Positions 22,778-31,319 of a DNA stretch of 34,094 nucleotides are shown in pieces. Numbering within the stretch: position 1 is the stretch's first letter; every line of letters starts with the position of its first letter. This DNA is from REEB85 sp018971455 (GTDB lineage: Bacteria > Pseudomonadota > Alphaproteobacteria > Acetobacterales > Acetobacteraceae), in assembly GCA_028871195.1 (NCBI GenBank), contig JAGWNT010000037.1:1-34094 (forward strand), given 5' to 3'. A program made the position numbers and the translations under genes. The notes beneath the pieces were generated by a model. It was not told the DNA's origin, searched no databases, and worked only from the letters and a program-made list of their open reading frames with translations.

Positions 22778-24048
22778 CACATCTTCTCCATCGGCTTGGC
22801 CGCAGCGCCGCCGGGCAGCGGGCCGCCCCCGCCGGGGAGCACCTTCCGGCTGATGCTTTCAGGCAGCGGCAATGTGCGCTCGAGCTTGCCGAGCACCGGC
22901 AGGATCACCAGGAAATGCAGGAAGTAGTAGAGCGTCGCCACCCGGCCGAGATACACCCAGATGCCCTCCGGCCGATGCGCGCCGACCGTGCCGAGCGTGA
23001 TCACCGCAATCACCAGCAGGAAGAGGAACTGGCGATAGACCGGACGGAACTTGCAGCTGCGCACCTTGCTGGTGTCCAACCACGGCAGCACGAACAGCAC
23101 CGCGATGGAGCCGAACATCATCATCACGCCGCCGAGCTTGTTCGGCACCGAGCGCAGGATGGCGTAGAACGGCAGGAAGTACCATTCCGGCACGATCTCC
23201 GCCGGCGTGGCCAGCGGATTGGCCGGAATGAAATTGTCCGGCGAGCTGAAGAAGTTCGGCACGAAGAACACCAGCACGGCGAACACCAGCAGGAAGACGC
23301 AGATGCCGACGCTATCCTTCACGGTGTAGTACGGATGGAAGGGCAGCGTGTCCTGCGGGCCCTTCACCTCGATGCCGAGCGGGTTGTTCGAGCCGGTGAT
23401 GTGCAGCGCCGCGACGTGCAGGAACACCACGCCGACCAGCACGAAGGGCAGCAGATAGTGCAGGCTGAAGAAGCGGTTCAGCGTCGCGTCACCCACCGCG
23501 AAGCCGCCCCACAGCCAGGTCACGATGCTGTTGCCGACGACCGGAATGGCCGAGAACAGGTTGGTGATGACGGTGGCGCCCCAGTAGGACATCTGCCCCC
23601 ATGGCAGCACGTAGCCCATGAACGCGGTGGCCATCATCAGCAGCAGGATCACCACGCCGATCATCCACAGCAGCTCGCGCGGCATCTTGTAGGAGCCGTA
23701 ATAGAGGCCGCGGAAGAGATGGATGTAGGTGACGATGAAGAACATCGAGGCGCCGTTGGCGTGGACGTAGCGGATCATCCAGCCGAAATTCACGTCGCGC
23801 ATGATGCGCTGCACGGAGTCGAACGCCAGCGCCGCGTCCGGCTTGTAGTTCATCGCCAGGACGATGCCGGTGACGATCATGATCACCAGGTTGACCATCG
23901 CCAGCGCGCCGAAGTTCCAGAAATAGTTGAAGTTCTTCGGCGTCGGGAAAACCCCGTATTCCTTCTGCATCATCGTGAAGATGGGCAGGCGGGTGTCGAT
24001 CCAGTTTATCACCGGATTGGCGAATTCGCTCTTGTGCAGGCCAACCAT
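22777..24048 (-). CDS. petB: Cytochrome b of the bc1 complex
   Basis: 423 residues, eight or more membrane helices. The haem-ligating histidines are on helices B and D (RYVHANGASMFFIVTYIHLFRG and HYLLPFVLVGVVFLHVAALH regions). The quinol-site motif PEWYF is in IVPEWYFLPFYAILR. A Gly/Pro-rich tail (PGGGGPLPGG) at the C-terminus is species-specific. It lies 33 bases after the Rieske gene and overlaps petC by four bases. It oxidises ubiquinol and recycles electrons in the Q-cycle. Confidence 0.98.
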   Translation of the reverse strand: MVGLHKSEFANPVINWIDTRLPIFTMMQKEYGVFPTPKNFNYFWNFGALAMVNLVIMIVTGIVLAMNYKPDAALAFDSVQRIMRDVNFGWMIRYVHANGASMFFIVTYIHLFRGLYYGSYKMPRELLWMIGVVILLLMMATAFMGYVLPWGQMSYWGATVITNLFSAIPVVGNSIVTWLWGGFAVGDATLNRFFSLHYLLPFVLVGVVFLHVAALHITGSNNPLGIEVKGPQDTLPFHPYYTVKDSVGICVFLLVFAVLVFFVPNFFSSPDNFIPANPLATPAEIVPEWYFLPFYAILRSVPNKLGGVMMMFGSIAVLFVLPWLDTSKVRSCKFRPVYRQFLFLLVIAVITLGTVGAHRPEGIWVYLGRVATLYYFLHFLVILPVLGKLERTLPLPESISRKVLPGGGGPLPGGAAAKPMEKM

Positions 24049-24081
24049 GTGCGTGTGCTCCGAAGCTGTGGCGGGGCCGCC

Positions 24082-24648
24082 TCAGCCGATCTTGATCTTC
24101 GTGTTGCTCTCGAACGCGTAGTCGGGAAGGTTCAGGTTGAGCGGCGCCGGCCCGTGGCGCACGCGCCCGGAGGTGTCGTACTGGCTGCCGTGGCAGGGGC
24201 AGAACCAGCCGCCGTAATCGCCGCGCGGATCGGTCGGCTTGTTGCCGAGCGGAATGCAGCCGAGATGGGTGCAGATGCCGATCACCACGATCCATTGCGC
24301 GTGGCCCGCCTTCACCCGCGCCGAGTCGGCCTGCGGCTCGATCAGCGCCGAGAGCTTCACGTCCTCCGCTTCCTTGATCTCCTTGGCCGTGCGATGGCGC
24401 ACGAAGATCGGCTTGCCGCGCCACAGCACGGTGATGCCCGAACCCTCCGCGATCGGCGTCAGATCGACCTCGACGGAGGACAGCGCCAGCACGTCGGCCG
24501 AGGGGTTCATGCTGTCGATCAGCGGCCAAGCGATGGCGCCGACCCCGATCACCGCCCCGGCGCTGGCCACGAGTTTCAGGAAGTCACGCTTGGTTGCGCC
24601 CGGCCCGCCGGCGCCGTGGGCGCCATTTACCGTCATCGTATCGGCCAT
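24082..24648 (-). CDS. petA: Ubiquinol-cytochrome c reductase Rieske iron-sulfur protein
   Basis: 188 residues from the ATG at 24646-24648; GAGG lies about 6 bases upstream, which favours it over the adjacent ATG at 24649-24651. The N-terminus has a single-arginine Tat-like motif TKRDFLKL and one membrane anchor (residues 27-44). Cluster ligands are Cys126, His128, Cys150 and His153 in CTHLGC and CPCHGS, with Cys131 and Cys152 placed for the disulfide. It is the first gene of petABC, divergent from hemF. Confidence 0.97.
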   Translation of the reverse strand: MADTMTVNGAHGAGGPGATKRDFLKLVASAGAVIGVGAIAWPLIDSMNPSADVLALSSVEVDLTPIAEGSGITVLWRGKPIFVRHRTAKEIKEAEDVKLSALIEPQADSARVKAGHAQWIVVIGICTHLGCIPLGNKPTDPRGDYGGWFCPCHGSQYDTSGRVRHGPAPLNLNLPDYAFESNTKIKIG

Positions 24649-24856
24649 CATTCCCTCGTCCCAGCAATAAACCCGCCGCCGCGGCGCGGCGCAGGGGATA
24701 CAGACACGAAGCGGCCCACCACCGGCCGGCAGGGCGCCGGGTGGCGGAGCGGGCGAGCCACGCAACCCGGGCAATCTAGCCGCCCCCCTTCGCCCCTGCA
24801 ACATGCGCCCGGCCTCATCTACACTCTAATCCGCCTGCCATCCGGGATTATTCGCC
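24649..24856. promoter_or_regulatory. Shared divergent region of petABC and hemF
   Basis: 208 bases between two divergent starts, so both promoters should lie here. On the plus strand CTGCAA and TACACT, 18 bases apart near 24805-24835, could be a weak promoter for hemF. I see no FNR-type palindrome (TTGAT-N4-ATCAA) that would mark oxygen control. Confidence 0.3.
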
Positions 24857-25801
24857 ATGTCGCACGCCCACCCCGCCCCGCCCGATGCCGCCCCGCCCCA
24901 TGCCGGGCTGGCCCATGCCGCACTCAAGGAGCCGGCCCGCATCTGGTTCGAGGCGCTGCGCGACCGGCTCTGTGCCGCTTTCGAAGCGATCGAGGGGGAG
25001 GAGGCCGCAGAGCGGGCAGGCCAGGACATGACGGCCGGGCCGGCCGCCCCCGGCAGCTTCTCCCGCACCAGCTGGCAGCGGCCCACCGAAACCGGCGCGC
25101 CCGGCGGCGGCGGGGTAATGAGCGTCATGCGCGGACGCGTCTTCGAGAAGGTCGGCGTCAACGTCTCCACCGTCTGGGGCGAGTTCAGTCCCGAGTTCCG
25201 CGCCCAGATCCCCGGCGCCGCGGAGGATCCGCGCTTCTGGGCCAGCGGCATCAGCCTGGTCGCCCACATGGCCAGCCCGAACGTGCCGGCCGCCCATTTC
25301 AACACCCGCCTGCTGCTCACCACCAAGGGCTGGTTCGGCGGCGGCGGCGACCTCACGCCGATGCGCCCGGAGAGCGCGCCGGCGCAGGCCGACGCGGCCG
25401 CCTTCCACGCCGCCTTCCGCGCCGCCTGCGACCGCCACGACCCGGCCTACTACCCGCGCTTTAAGGAATGGTGCGACCGCTACTTCTTCCTGCCACACCG
25501 CAACGAACCGCGCGGCGCCGGCGGCATTTTTTTCGACCACCTGTTCAGCGGCGACGCGGCGGCCGATTTCGCCTTCACCCGCGATGTCGGCGAGGCCTTC
25601 CTCGAGGTCTATCCGCGTATCGTCCGCGCCCGCATGGCCGAGCCCTGGAGCCAGGCCGATCGCGACCACCAGCTCATCCGCCGCGGCCGCTACGTGGAGT
25701 TCAACCTCATCCACGACCGCGGCACGCTGTTCGGCCTCAGGACCGGCGGCAATGTCGAGGCCATCCTGATGAGCCTGCCGCCGGAGGCGCGCTGGCCGTA
25801 G
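24857..25801 (+). CDS. hemF: Oxygen-dependent coproporphyrinogen III oxidase
   Basis: 314 residues. Family blocks are GGGGVMSVMRGRVFEKVGVN, HMASPNVPAAHFNTR, WFGGGGDLTPM, FKEWCDRYFFLPHRNEPRG, GGIFFDHL and GRYVEFNLIHDRGTLFGL. It converts coproporphyrinogen III to protoporphyrinogen IX with oxygen, in the cytoplasm. The start ATG at 24857 has no strong Shine-Dalgarno sequence. The first 20 residues are rich in Ala, Pro and His and are not conserved. It stands back-to-back with petABC, whose products need haem, and its stop is one base from the convergent Cdh gene. Confidence 0.97.
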   Translation: MSHAHPAPPDAAPPHAGLAHAALKEPARIWFEALRDRLCAAFEAIEGEEAAERAGQDMTAGPAAPGSFSRTSWQRPTETGAPGGGGVMSVMRGRVFEKVGVNVSTVWGEFSPEFRAQIPGAAEDPRFWASGISLVAHMASPNVPAAHFNTRLLLTTKGWFGGGGDLTPMRPESAPAQADAAAFHAAFRAACDRHDPAYYPRFKEWCDRYFFLPHRNEPRGAGGIFFDHLFSGDAAADFAFTRDVGEAFLEVYPRIVRARMAEPWSQADRDHQLIRRGRYVEFNLIHDRGTLFGLRTGGNVEAILMSLPPEARWP

Positions 25802-25802
25802 C

Positions 25803-26555
25803 TCAGCGCAGCGCCGGGCAGCCCGACGCCAGCAGCTCCTCAGCACTGGCGCGGTCGCCATGCGCGAGGTCGATATGGTCGCTCAACAGATAGAACCGTC
25901 CGGGCCCGGCGCCGATCACCGCCAGCGTCGCATCGGCCATCCGTGCCCCGCTCCGCGCCAGCAGACGGAACGGATCATCGGCCGCGAGGTCCCGCGTCAC
26001 CAGCAGCCGCGCGCTGTAATGCTCGCCGGCGAGCGTCACCGGGAACGGCGCCCAGGCCGGCCCGACCGCGGCCTTCTGCGCGCGCAGCGCCGCGCGCACA
26101 TCGGCGCGCACGCAATCGACATGGATGTGCAGCTGGTTCTGCGACCGCCCAGCCGGCGAGTTCACCGCCAGCGCCACCCAGTCATCCGGCACGGCGCGGT
26201 GCAGGATCGCGCCGATCCGCCCGCGCGCCCGCCACGCCGCGGCGAAATAGGCCCCCGCGCCGGGCGCCAGCAGGGCGGGGTCCTCGATGCCGGTGATGCG
26301 CGCCGTCGGCAGCACCAGGAACTGGGTCGGCTTGCGCGGGCTGTTGTCCTTCAGCACGACATAGCCCGGGCCGACGCCATGGGTCAGGTCGACATAGGCG
26401 CAGGGCGCGGGAAGCTGGTGCGCCATCTCGTTCGGCACGCAGCGCCCATGCACCAGCTTCCACAGCGCGTCGGGATCGGCCCGCGCCGGACCGATGGCGG
26501 CGGCGAGCGCCAGGGCCGGCAGGATGGTGGCCAGAACGGCAAAAAAGCGCCTCAT
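25803..26555 (-). CDS. cdh: CDP-diacylglycerol diphosphatase (Cdh-like)
   Basis: 250 residues, close to the 251 of E. coli Cdh. An N-terminal signal or anchor (FFAVLATILPALALAAAIG, ending ARA) suggests a membrane or periplasmic location. The HIT-like catalytic motif is in SQNQLHIHVDC; upstream KPTQFLVLPTARITGIE and GPGYVVLKD are also family-like. The expected reaction splits CDP-diacylglycerol into phosphatidate and CMP. The start ATG at 26553-26555 is 11 bases after the oxidoreductase stop, so the two genes are probably co-transcribed. A longer open frame running far upstream is only overlap with other genes. Confidence 0.85.
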   Translation of the reverse strand: MRRFFAVLATILPALALAAAIGPARADPDALWKLVHGRCVPNEMAHQLPAPCAYVDLTHGVGPGYVVLKDNSPRKPTQFLVLPTARITGIEDPALLAPGAGAYFAAAWRARGRIGAILHRAVPDDWVALAVNSPAGRSQNQLHIHVDCVRADVRAALRAQKAAVGPAWAPFPVTLAGEHYSARLLVTRDLAADDPFRLLARSGARMADATLAVIGAGPGRFYLLSDHIDLAHGDRASAEELLASGCPALR

Positions 26556-26566
26556 CGCGTCCCCCC

Positions 26567-27526
26567 TCAGCCCGCCAGGATCGCCTCGACGATCCTCTGC
26601 ACCTCGAACGCCTCCTCCAGCGTCGCCAGCGGGTGCGCCTGCCCGCGCGTCATCGCCGCCAGCGCCTCGAGCTGGCGCTTGAGAACCAGCGGGCGGATCG
26701 CCGGATTGGGCAGCGCCTCCGGGTCCGGCTCCCAGGTCTCGCCGCGCAGCCGCTCGGCGATCGACCAGTCCGCCAGCCGCAGCGCGCCGGCCGTGCCGGT
26801 CAGCGTGAAGCGGTTGTGGTCGTCCTTCGTGGTGATGCCGACGCCGCCGGTCAGCGTGGCCGCGACGCCGCCGGCCGTCAGCCGCGCCGTGATCGCCCGC
26901 TCGCTGTGCCCGGGCTCGGGAAACGTCGCCGAGCGGGATTGCAGGTCCAGCGGGCCAAGCAGGCGCCGCGCGAGGAACAGGAAATGCGACACCACCTCGC
27001 GCGTGAAGCCGCCCTGCGCCCGCCCGTCGAGCCACGACGCGGCATCCTGCTGCCAGCCGCGCGGCCAAGTGGCGAAGGCCACCTCGATGGCCAGGGATTG
27101 CGCCGTGCCGAGCGCCCCCTCGGCGATCCATTCGCGCAGCCGGCCCACCGCGAAGGAGGAGGCGAAGGGGAAGTTCACCGCCGCGCGCGCGCCCCTCGCC
27201 GCCGCCACGAAACGGGCCCCGGCTGCGACATCGACGGCGAGCGGCTTCTCGCAGAACAACGCCCGCCCGGCGGCCAGCACCGCCTCGCCATGCACGAGAT
27301 GGGCGGCCGGCGGGGCCGCGACATAGACGCACTCCGCGCCCTCGATCACGGCACTGGCCGAGGCGGCCAGCGGCACCCCCGGGAAATGCGCCGCGATCCG
27401 CGCCAGCGCCGCGGGGGCCGGGTCCCAGATGCCGGTGACGCGCACCGTCCCGCCGGCCTGCGCGAGCGCCGCCGAGAGCAGCCGCTCGCCCATGATGCCC
27501 GCGCCGATAATGCCTAAGCCGATCAT
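26567..27526 (-). CDS. Gfo/Idh/MocA-family NAD(P)-dependent oxidoreductase
   Basis: 319 residues from the ATG at 27524-27526, preceded by the strong site GAGGTGGAGG. The N-terminal Rossmann domain begins IGLGIIGAGIMG; VYVAAPPAAH and LFCEKPLAVD (with the catalytic-region lysine) follow, then the C-terminal beta-sheet domain with REVVSHFLFLARRLLG. The family oxidises or reduces sugars and related compounds; the substrate cannot be assigned. It is divergent from rph across 110 bases and is followed closely by cdh. Confidence 0.87.
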   Translation of the reverse strand: MIGLGIIGAGIMGERLLSAALAQAGGTVRVTGIWDPAPAALARIAAHFPGVPLAASASAVIEGAECVYVAAPPAAHLVHGEAVLAAGRALFCEKPLAVDVAAGARFVAAARGARAAVNFPFASSFAVGRLREWIAEGALGTAQSLAIEVAFATWPRGWQQDAASWLDGRAQGGFTREVVSHFLFLARRLLGPLDLQSRSATFPEPGHSERAITARLTAGGVAATLTGGVGITTKDDHNRFTLTGTAGALRLADWSIAERLRGETWEPDPEALPNPAIRPLVLKRQLEALAAMTRGQAHPLATLEEAFEVQRIVEAILAG

Positions 27527-27636
27527 GCCGCCTCCACCTCGTGCCTTCCAGGTTCGCGAGTCGGGCCGGCATCCCGCGCTTGCGCCCAGCCCCGAGGGCG
27601 GCCATAGCACGCGCCGACATTGAGACGGAAACCCCC

Positions 27637-28362
27637 ATGCGCCCCTCTGGCCGCCTTCCCGACATGCTGCGCGACATCAGCATCACCCCCGGCTTCTCCC
27701 ACCACGCCGAAGGCTCCTGCCTGATCCGCATGGGCGGCACGGAGGTGCTGTGCGCGGCCAGTGTGGAGGCCCGGGTGCCGCCCTTCCTGCGCAATTCCGG
27801 CCAGGGCTGGGTGACCGCCGAATACGGCATGCTGCCGCGCGCCACCCACACCCGCGGCGATCGCGAGGCCGCGCGCGGCAAGCAGTCCGGCCGCACCCAG
27901 GAAATCCAGCGCCTGATCGGCCGCAGCCTGCGCGCCGTGGTCGATCGCGAGGCGCTCGGCGAGATGACCATCACGCTCGACTGCGACGTGCTCAACGCCG
28001 ATGGCGGCACGCGCTGCGCCTCGATCACCGGCGCGTGGGTCGCGCTCAACCTCGCCCTGCGCCACCTCATGCGCATGAACGTGCTGAAGGGCCTGCCGCT
28101 CACCGGCCAGGTGGCCGCCATTTCCTGCGGCCTAGTCGGCGGCACGGCCGTGCTCGACCTCGACTACGCCGAGGATAGCGGGGCGGAGGCGGACGCCAAT
28201 TTCGTGCTCACCGAGGGCGGCGGCATCGTCGAGATCCAGGGCACCGCGGAAAAAGCGCCGTTCGACGAGGCGCAATTCGCCGAGCTGATGCGTCTGGCCA
28301 AGCTCGGCACCGCCCGCCTGTTCGAGGCCCAGCTCGCCGCCGTGGCGGCACTCGCCGCATGA
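27637..28362 (+). CDS. rph: Ribonuclease PH
   Basis: 241 residues from the ATG at 27637 (MRPSGRLPDMLRDISI). The phosphorolytic exonuclease blocks are CLIRMGGTEVLCAASVE, GWVTAEYGMLPRATHTR, QEIQRLIGRSLRAVVD, DCDVLNADGGTRCASITGAWVAL and the final EIQGTAEKAPF. It trims tRNA 3' ends using phosphate. Its stop overlaps the rdgB start as ATGA. The in-frame extension upstream of this ATG is not conserved. Confidence 0.97.
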   Translation: MRPSGRLPDMLRDISITPGFSHHAEGSCLIRMGGTEVLCAASVEARVPPFLRNSGQGWVTAEYGMLPRATHTRGDREAARGKQSGRTQEIQRLIGRSLRAVVDREALGEMTITLDCDVLNADGGTRCASITGAWVALNLALRHLMRMNVLKGLPLTGQVAAISCGLVGGTAVLDLDYAEDSGAEADANFVLTEGGGIVEIQGTAEKAPFDEAQFAELMRLAKLGTARLFEAQLAAVAALAA

Positions 28363-28958
28363 CCCGCCGGCTCGCCCCGGGCGCGCGGCTGGTGCTGGCC
28401 ACGCACAATCCCGGCAAGCTGCGCGAGATCGCCGCCCTCCTCGCCCCGCACGGCGTCGATGTGGTCTCGGCCGGCGATCTCGGCCTGCCGGAACCCGATG
28501 AGACGGCGCCCGACTTCGCCGGCAATGCCCGGCTGAAGGCGCTGGCCGCCGCGGCGGCCAGCGGGCTGCCCGCCCTGGCCGACGATTCGGGCTTCTCGGC
28601 GGCCGCCCTGGGCGGCGCGCCCGGCGTCGTCTCGGCGCGCTGGGCCGGCGAGACGAAGGATTTCGCCGCGGCGATGGCGCGGGTCCAGCACGAGATCGGC
28701 GACAGCGCGGACCGCCGCGCCTGGTTCACCTGCGCGCTCTGCCTCGCCTGGCCGGATGGCGAGACGGCCACCTTCCTCGGCCGCGCCGAGGGCAGCGTGG
28801 TCTGGCCGCCGCGCGGCGCGCACGGCTTCGGCTACGATCCGATTTTCCTGCCGGCCGGCGGCAGCCGCACCTACGGGGAAATCCCGGCCGACGAAAAGCA
28901 CGCCATCAGCCACCGCGCCCGCGCCTTCGCCCAGCTCCTGGCGGCCTGCTTCGCCTGA
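28359..28958 (+). CDS. rdgB: XTP/dITP diphosphatase (RdgB/HAM1)
   Basis: 199 residues. The nucleotide-binding start is VLATHNPGKLREI; the metal-site motif is ADDSGFSAAALGGAPGVVSARWAG; GFGYDPIFLPAGG and HAISHRARAF close the family pattern. It hydrolyses non-canonical purine triphosphates (ITP, XTP) to monophosphates and pyrophosphate, keeping them out of nucleic acids. It is translationally coupled to rph. In many proteobacteria hemW follows directly; here hemW is about 1.2 kb further on, past two minus-strand genes. Confidence 0.96.
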   Translation: MTRRLAPGARLVLATHNPGKLREIAALLAPHGVDVVSAGDLGLPEPDETAPDFAGNARLKALAAAAASGLPALADDSGFSAAALGGAPGVVSARWAGETKDFAAAMARVQHEIGDSADRRAWFTCALCLAWPDGETATFLGRAEGSVVWPPRGAHGFGYDPIFLPAGGSRTYGEIPADEKHAISHRARAFAQLLAACFA

Positions 28959-29002
28959 CCGGATGCCCCCGGCGCCTCGATCGGCGTCGCCGCCCCGCCG
29001 CC

Positions 29003-29476
29003 CTATCCGGCCTCGGCGATGTCGGCCACCGGCGCGCCGGTGATCCGGCGCAGCGTCGCGGCCTCGGTCCTGAAGACATGGTGCGGCGAGCCGGCGGCGG
29101 CCCAGATCGGGTGCAGGTCGAGCAGGTCGCGGTCGAACAGCAGCAGCGCCGGCGTCAGGTGGCCGAGCGGCGCCACGCCGCCGATGGCGAAGCCCGTCGC
29201 CGCGCGCACGAACTCCGCGTCGGCCCGCTTCACGCTCACCCCCAGCGCCGCCTCGACCTTGCGCGCATCGACGCGGTTGGCGCCGGAGGCGATCACCACC
29301 ACGGCCCGCGCGCCGGCGCGAAAGACGATCGACTTGGCGATCTGCGCCACCGTGCAGCCGATGGCCGCCGCCGCGTCCGCCGCCGTGCGCGTGCCGTCGG
29401 GAAACGCGGTGATGGTGTCGGGATGGCCGGCGGCGGCGAGGGCCGCGCGCACGCGGTCCAGCGAGGTGTCGCTCAT
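29003..29476 (-). CDS. YbaK/ProX-type aminoacyl-tRNA deacylase
   Basis: 157 residues from the ATG at 29474-29476, overlapping the LysE-type gene stop as ATGA. The single YbaK domain shows AQIAKSIVFRA with the key lysine, VVIASGANRVDARKVEAALG, and GFAIGGVAPLGH. Such free-standing proteins hydrolyse mischarged tRNAs (for example Ala- or Cys-tRNA(Pro)); the exact specificity is not predictable. It is convergent with rdgB, 44 bases apart. Confidence 0.9.
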   Translation of the reverse strand: MSDTSLDRVRAALAAAGHPDTITAFPDGTRTAADAAAAIGCTVAQIAKSIVFRAGARAVVVIASGANRVDARKVEAALGVSVKRADAEFVRAATGFAIGGVAPLGHLTPALLLFDRDLLDLHPIWAAAGSPHHVFRTEAATLRRITGAPVADIAEAG

Positions 29477-30090
29477 CGGCTTTCCAGCATCAGCCTGGCG
29501 CCGAAGCCGATGAAGACCGCCCCGGCCAGCCGGTCGATCCACCGCCCGGCGCGGGCGAAGGCAAGCGCCACCGGCGCGGCCGAGAGCAGGCAGGCCAGGG
29601 CGGAGTACCAGGCCAGCGAGATCGCCACCATTTCGCCGACCACCTCGAGCCCGAGGCCAAGCGGCGCACGGCCGGGCAGCAGCGCCGCGAACAGGCTGCC
29701 CACCAGCAGCGTCGATTTCGGATTGGACAGGCTGGTCACCAGCCCGACCCGGAAGGCGGGCCCGAACGCCGGCCCCCCAGCCTGCGCCGGCATCGCCCGC
29801 GTGCTCGCCGCCAGCACGCGCAGCCCGAGCAGCACCAGATAGGCCGCCCCCGCCAGCCGCAGCGTGCCGTAGAGCAGCGGGGCGAGGGCGAACAGCGCAT
29901 GGATGCCGAAGAAGCCCGCGAGCCCCCAGCCCAGGCTGCCCAGCCCGATGCCGCCCACCGCCGCCAGCGCCTCGCCCCGCCCGCGCCGCGTCGCCATGCG
30001 CGCCACCGCGAAGGCGTTCGGCCCCGGAATGGCGACCGCGATCAGCCACATCCCCGCCACCGTGCCGAACAGGGTCAGCCCCTGGCTCAT
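29473..30090 (-). CDS. LysE/RhtB-family amino acid exporter
   Basis: 205 residues with about six membrane helices. The opening LIAVAIPGPNAFAVARMATRRGRGEAL is the family signature (normally PGP near the end of helix 1), and VTSLSNPKSTLLVGSLFAALLP is the second conserved block. These proteins export amino acids or related metabolites across the inner membrane; the substrate is unknown. It is coupled to the YbaK-like gene by a 4-base overlap and is divergent from hemW across 80 bases. Confidence 0.9.
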   Translation of the reverse strand: MSQGLTLFGTVAGMWLIAVAIPGPNAFAVARMATRRGRGEALAAVGGIGLGSLGWGLAGFFGIHALFALAPLLYGTLRLAGAAYLVLLGLRVLAASTRAMPAQAGGPAFGPAFRVGLVTSLSNPKSTLLVGSLFAALLPGRAPLGLGLEVVGEMVAISLAWYSALACLLSAAPVALAFARAGRWIDRLAGAVFIGFGARLMLESR

Positions 30091-30170
30091 GCCGTGCTCC
30101 TCGTTGCGCGCAGATCATCGCGGCGAAAGCGCCCGGCGTGAAGCCCCGCCCGGTGGTGTAGAAGGGCGCC

Positions 30171-31319
30171 ATGCAGCCCCTGGCCCTCTACATCCACTGG
30201 CCCTTCTGCCGCGCCAAATGCCCCTATTGCGACTTCAACTCCCATGTCCGCGAGCGCATCGACCAGGCGCGCTTTGCCGCCGCCCTGCGGGCCGAGCTGG
30301 CCTGGGAGGCCGCGCGCCTCGGCCGCCGCCCGCTCGCCTCGATCTTCTTCGGCGGCGGCACGCCGAGCCTGATGGCGCCCGAGACGGTGGCCGCCCTGAT
30401 CGCCGACGCGCGGCATCATTTCGACGCCGCACCCACGATCGAGATCACCCTGGAGGCCAACCCCACCAGCGTCGAGGCCGGCCGCCTCGCCGCCTTCGCG
30501 CAAGCCGGCGTCAACCGCGCCTCGCTCGGCGTGCAGAGCCTGCATGACGACGATCTGCGCCGCCTCGGCCGCGAGCACTCCGCCGCCCAGGCGATCGCCG
30601 CCCTGGAGACCGCGCGGCGCATTTTCCCGCGGCTCTCCTTCGATCTGATCTACGCCAGGCCCGGCCAGGACCTCGCCGCCTGGCGCGCCGAACTGCGCGC
30701 CGCCCTCGCACTCGCCGCCGACCATCTCTCGCTCTACCAGCTCACCATCGAGCCCGGCACCGCCTTCGAGGCGCTGCACCGCCAGGGCGCGCTGGCGCTG
30801 CCCGGCGATGACGCCGCCGCCGCCCTCTACGACGCCACCGGCGAGGAAGCCGCCGGATTCGGCCTGCACGCCTACGAGGTTTCGAACTACGCGGCGTCGG
30901 GTGCGGAGAGCCGCCACAACCTCGCCTATTGGCGCTACGCCGATTATGCCGGCATCGGCCCCGGCGCGCATGGCCGCGTCAGCCTTGGCGGCCGGCTCAT
31001 CGCCACGCGCCGCCACCGCGCCCCCGAACCCTGGGCCGAGCGCGTCGAGTGCTACGGCCATGGCAGCACCGCGGAGGTCGATATCGCGCCGCCGGAGCGC
31101 GCCCGCGAAATGCTGCTGATGGGCCTGCGCCTCGCCGAGGGCATCGATGCCGCCCGTTTCGCCGCCCGCACCGGCCTGCCGCTCGACGCGGCGATCGACG
31201 CGGACACCCTGGCCCGCGCCATCGAGGCCGGCTACCTCACCCGCGCGCCGGCCCGCCTCGCCGCGACCGCGGAGGGCCGCAAGCGGCTCGACGCGCTGCT
31301 CGCGGCGCTCGTGCTTTAG
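30171..31319 (+). CDS. hemW: HemW, radical-SAM haem chaperone
   Basis: 382 residues. The radical-SAM cluster motif is Cys13, Cys17 and Cys20 in CRAKCPYCDF, followed by FFGGGTPSLM, ITLEANPTS and NRASLGVQS. The C-terminal part has the HemW-type YEVSNYA and HNLAYWRYADYAGIGPGAHG. It lacks the N-terminal extension of HemN and was often misnamed as the oxygen-independent oxidase; the accepted role is haem delivery. GAAGG about 6 bases before the ATG is the ribosome site. Its TAG stop interlocks with the convergent ndk TAA stop. Confidence 0.95.
   Translation: MQPLALYIHWPFCRAKCPYCDFNSHVRERIDQARFAAALRAELAWEAARLGRRPLASIFFGGGTPSLMAPETVAALIADARHHFDAAPTIEITLEANPTSVEAGRLAAFAQAGVNRASLGVQSLHDDDLRRLGREHSAAQAIAALETARRIFPRLSFDLIYARPGQDLAAWRAELRAALALAADHLSLYQLTIEPGTAFEALHRQGALALPGDDAAAALYDATGEEAAGFGLHAYEVSNYAASGAESRHNLAYWRYADYAGIGPGAHGRVSLGGRLIATRRHRAPEPWAERVECYGHGSTAEVDIAPPERAREMLLMGLRLAEGIDAARFAARTGLPLDAAIDADTLARAIEAGYLTRAPARLAATAEGRKRLDALLAALVL

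Noticed and set aside
22915..25464. Plus-strand open frame (849 codons) opposite petABC
   Set aside because: Low-complexity His/Arg/Glu/Gln-rich product and no start signal; petABC is unmistakable on the other strand.
28959..29010. CCGGAT/ATCCGG inverted repeat between rdgB and the YbaK-like gene as a terminator
   Set aside because: The arms are only 6 bp, 40 bases apart, with no U-tract; one arm overlaps the YbaK-like stop.
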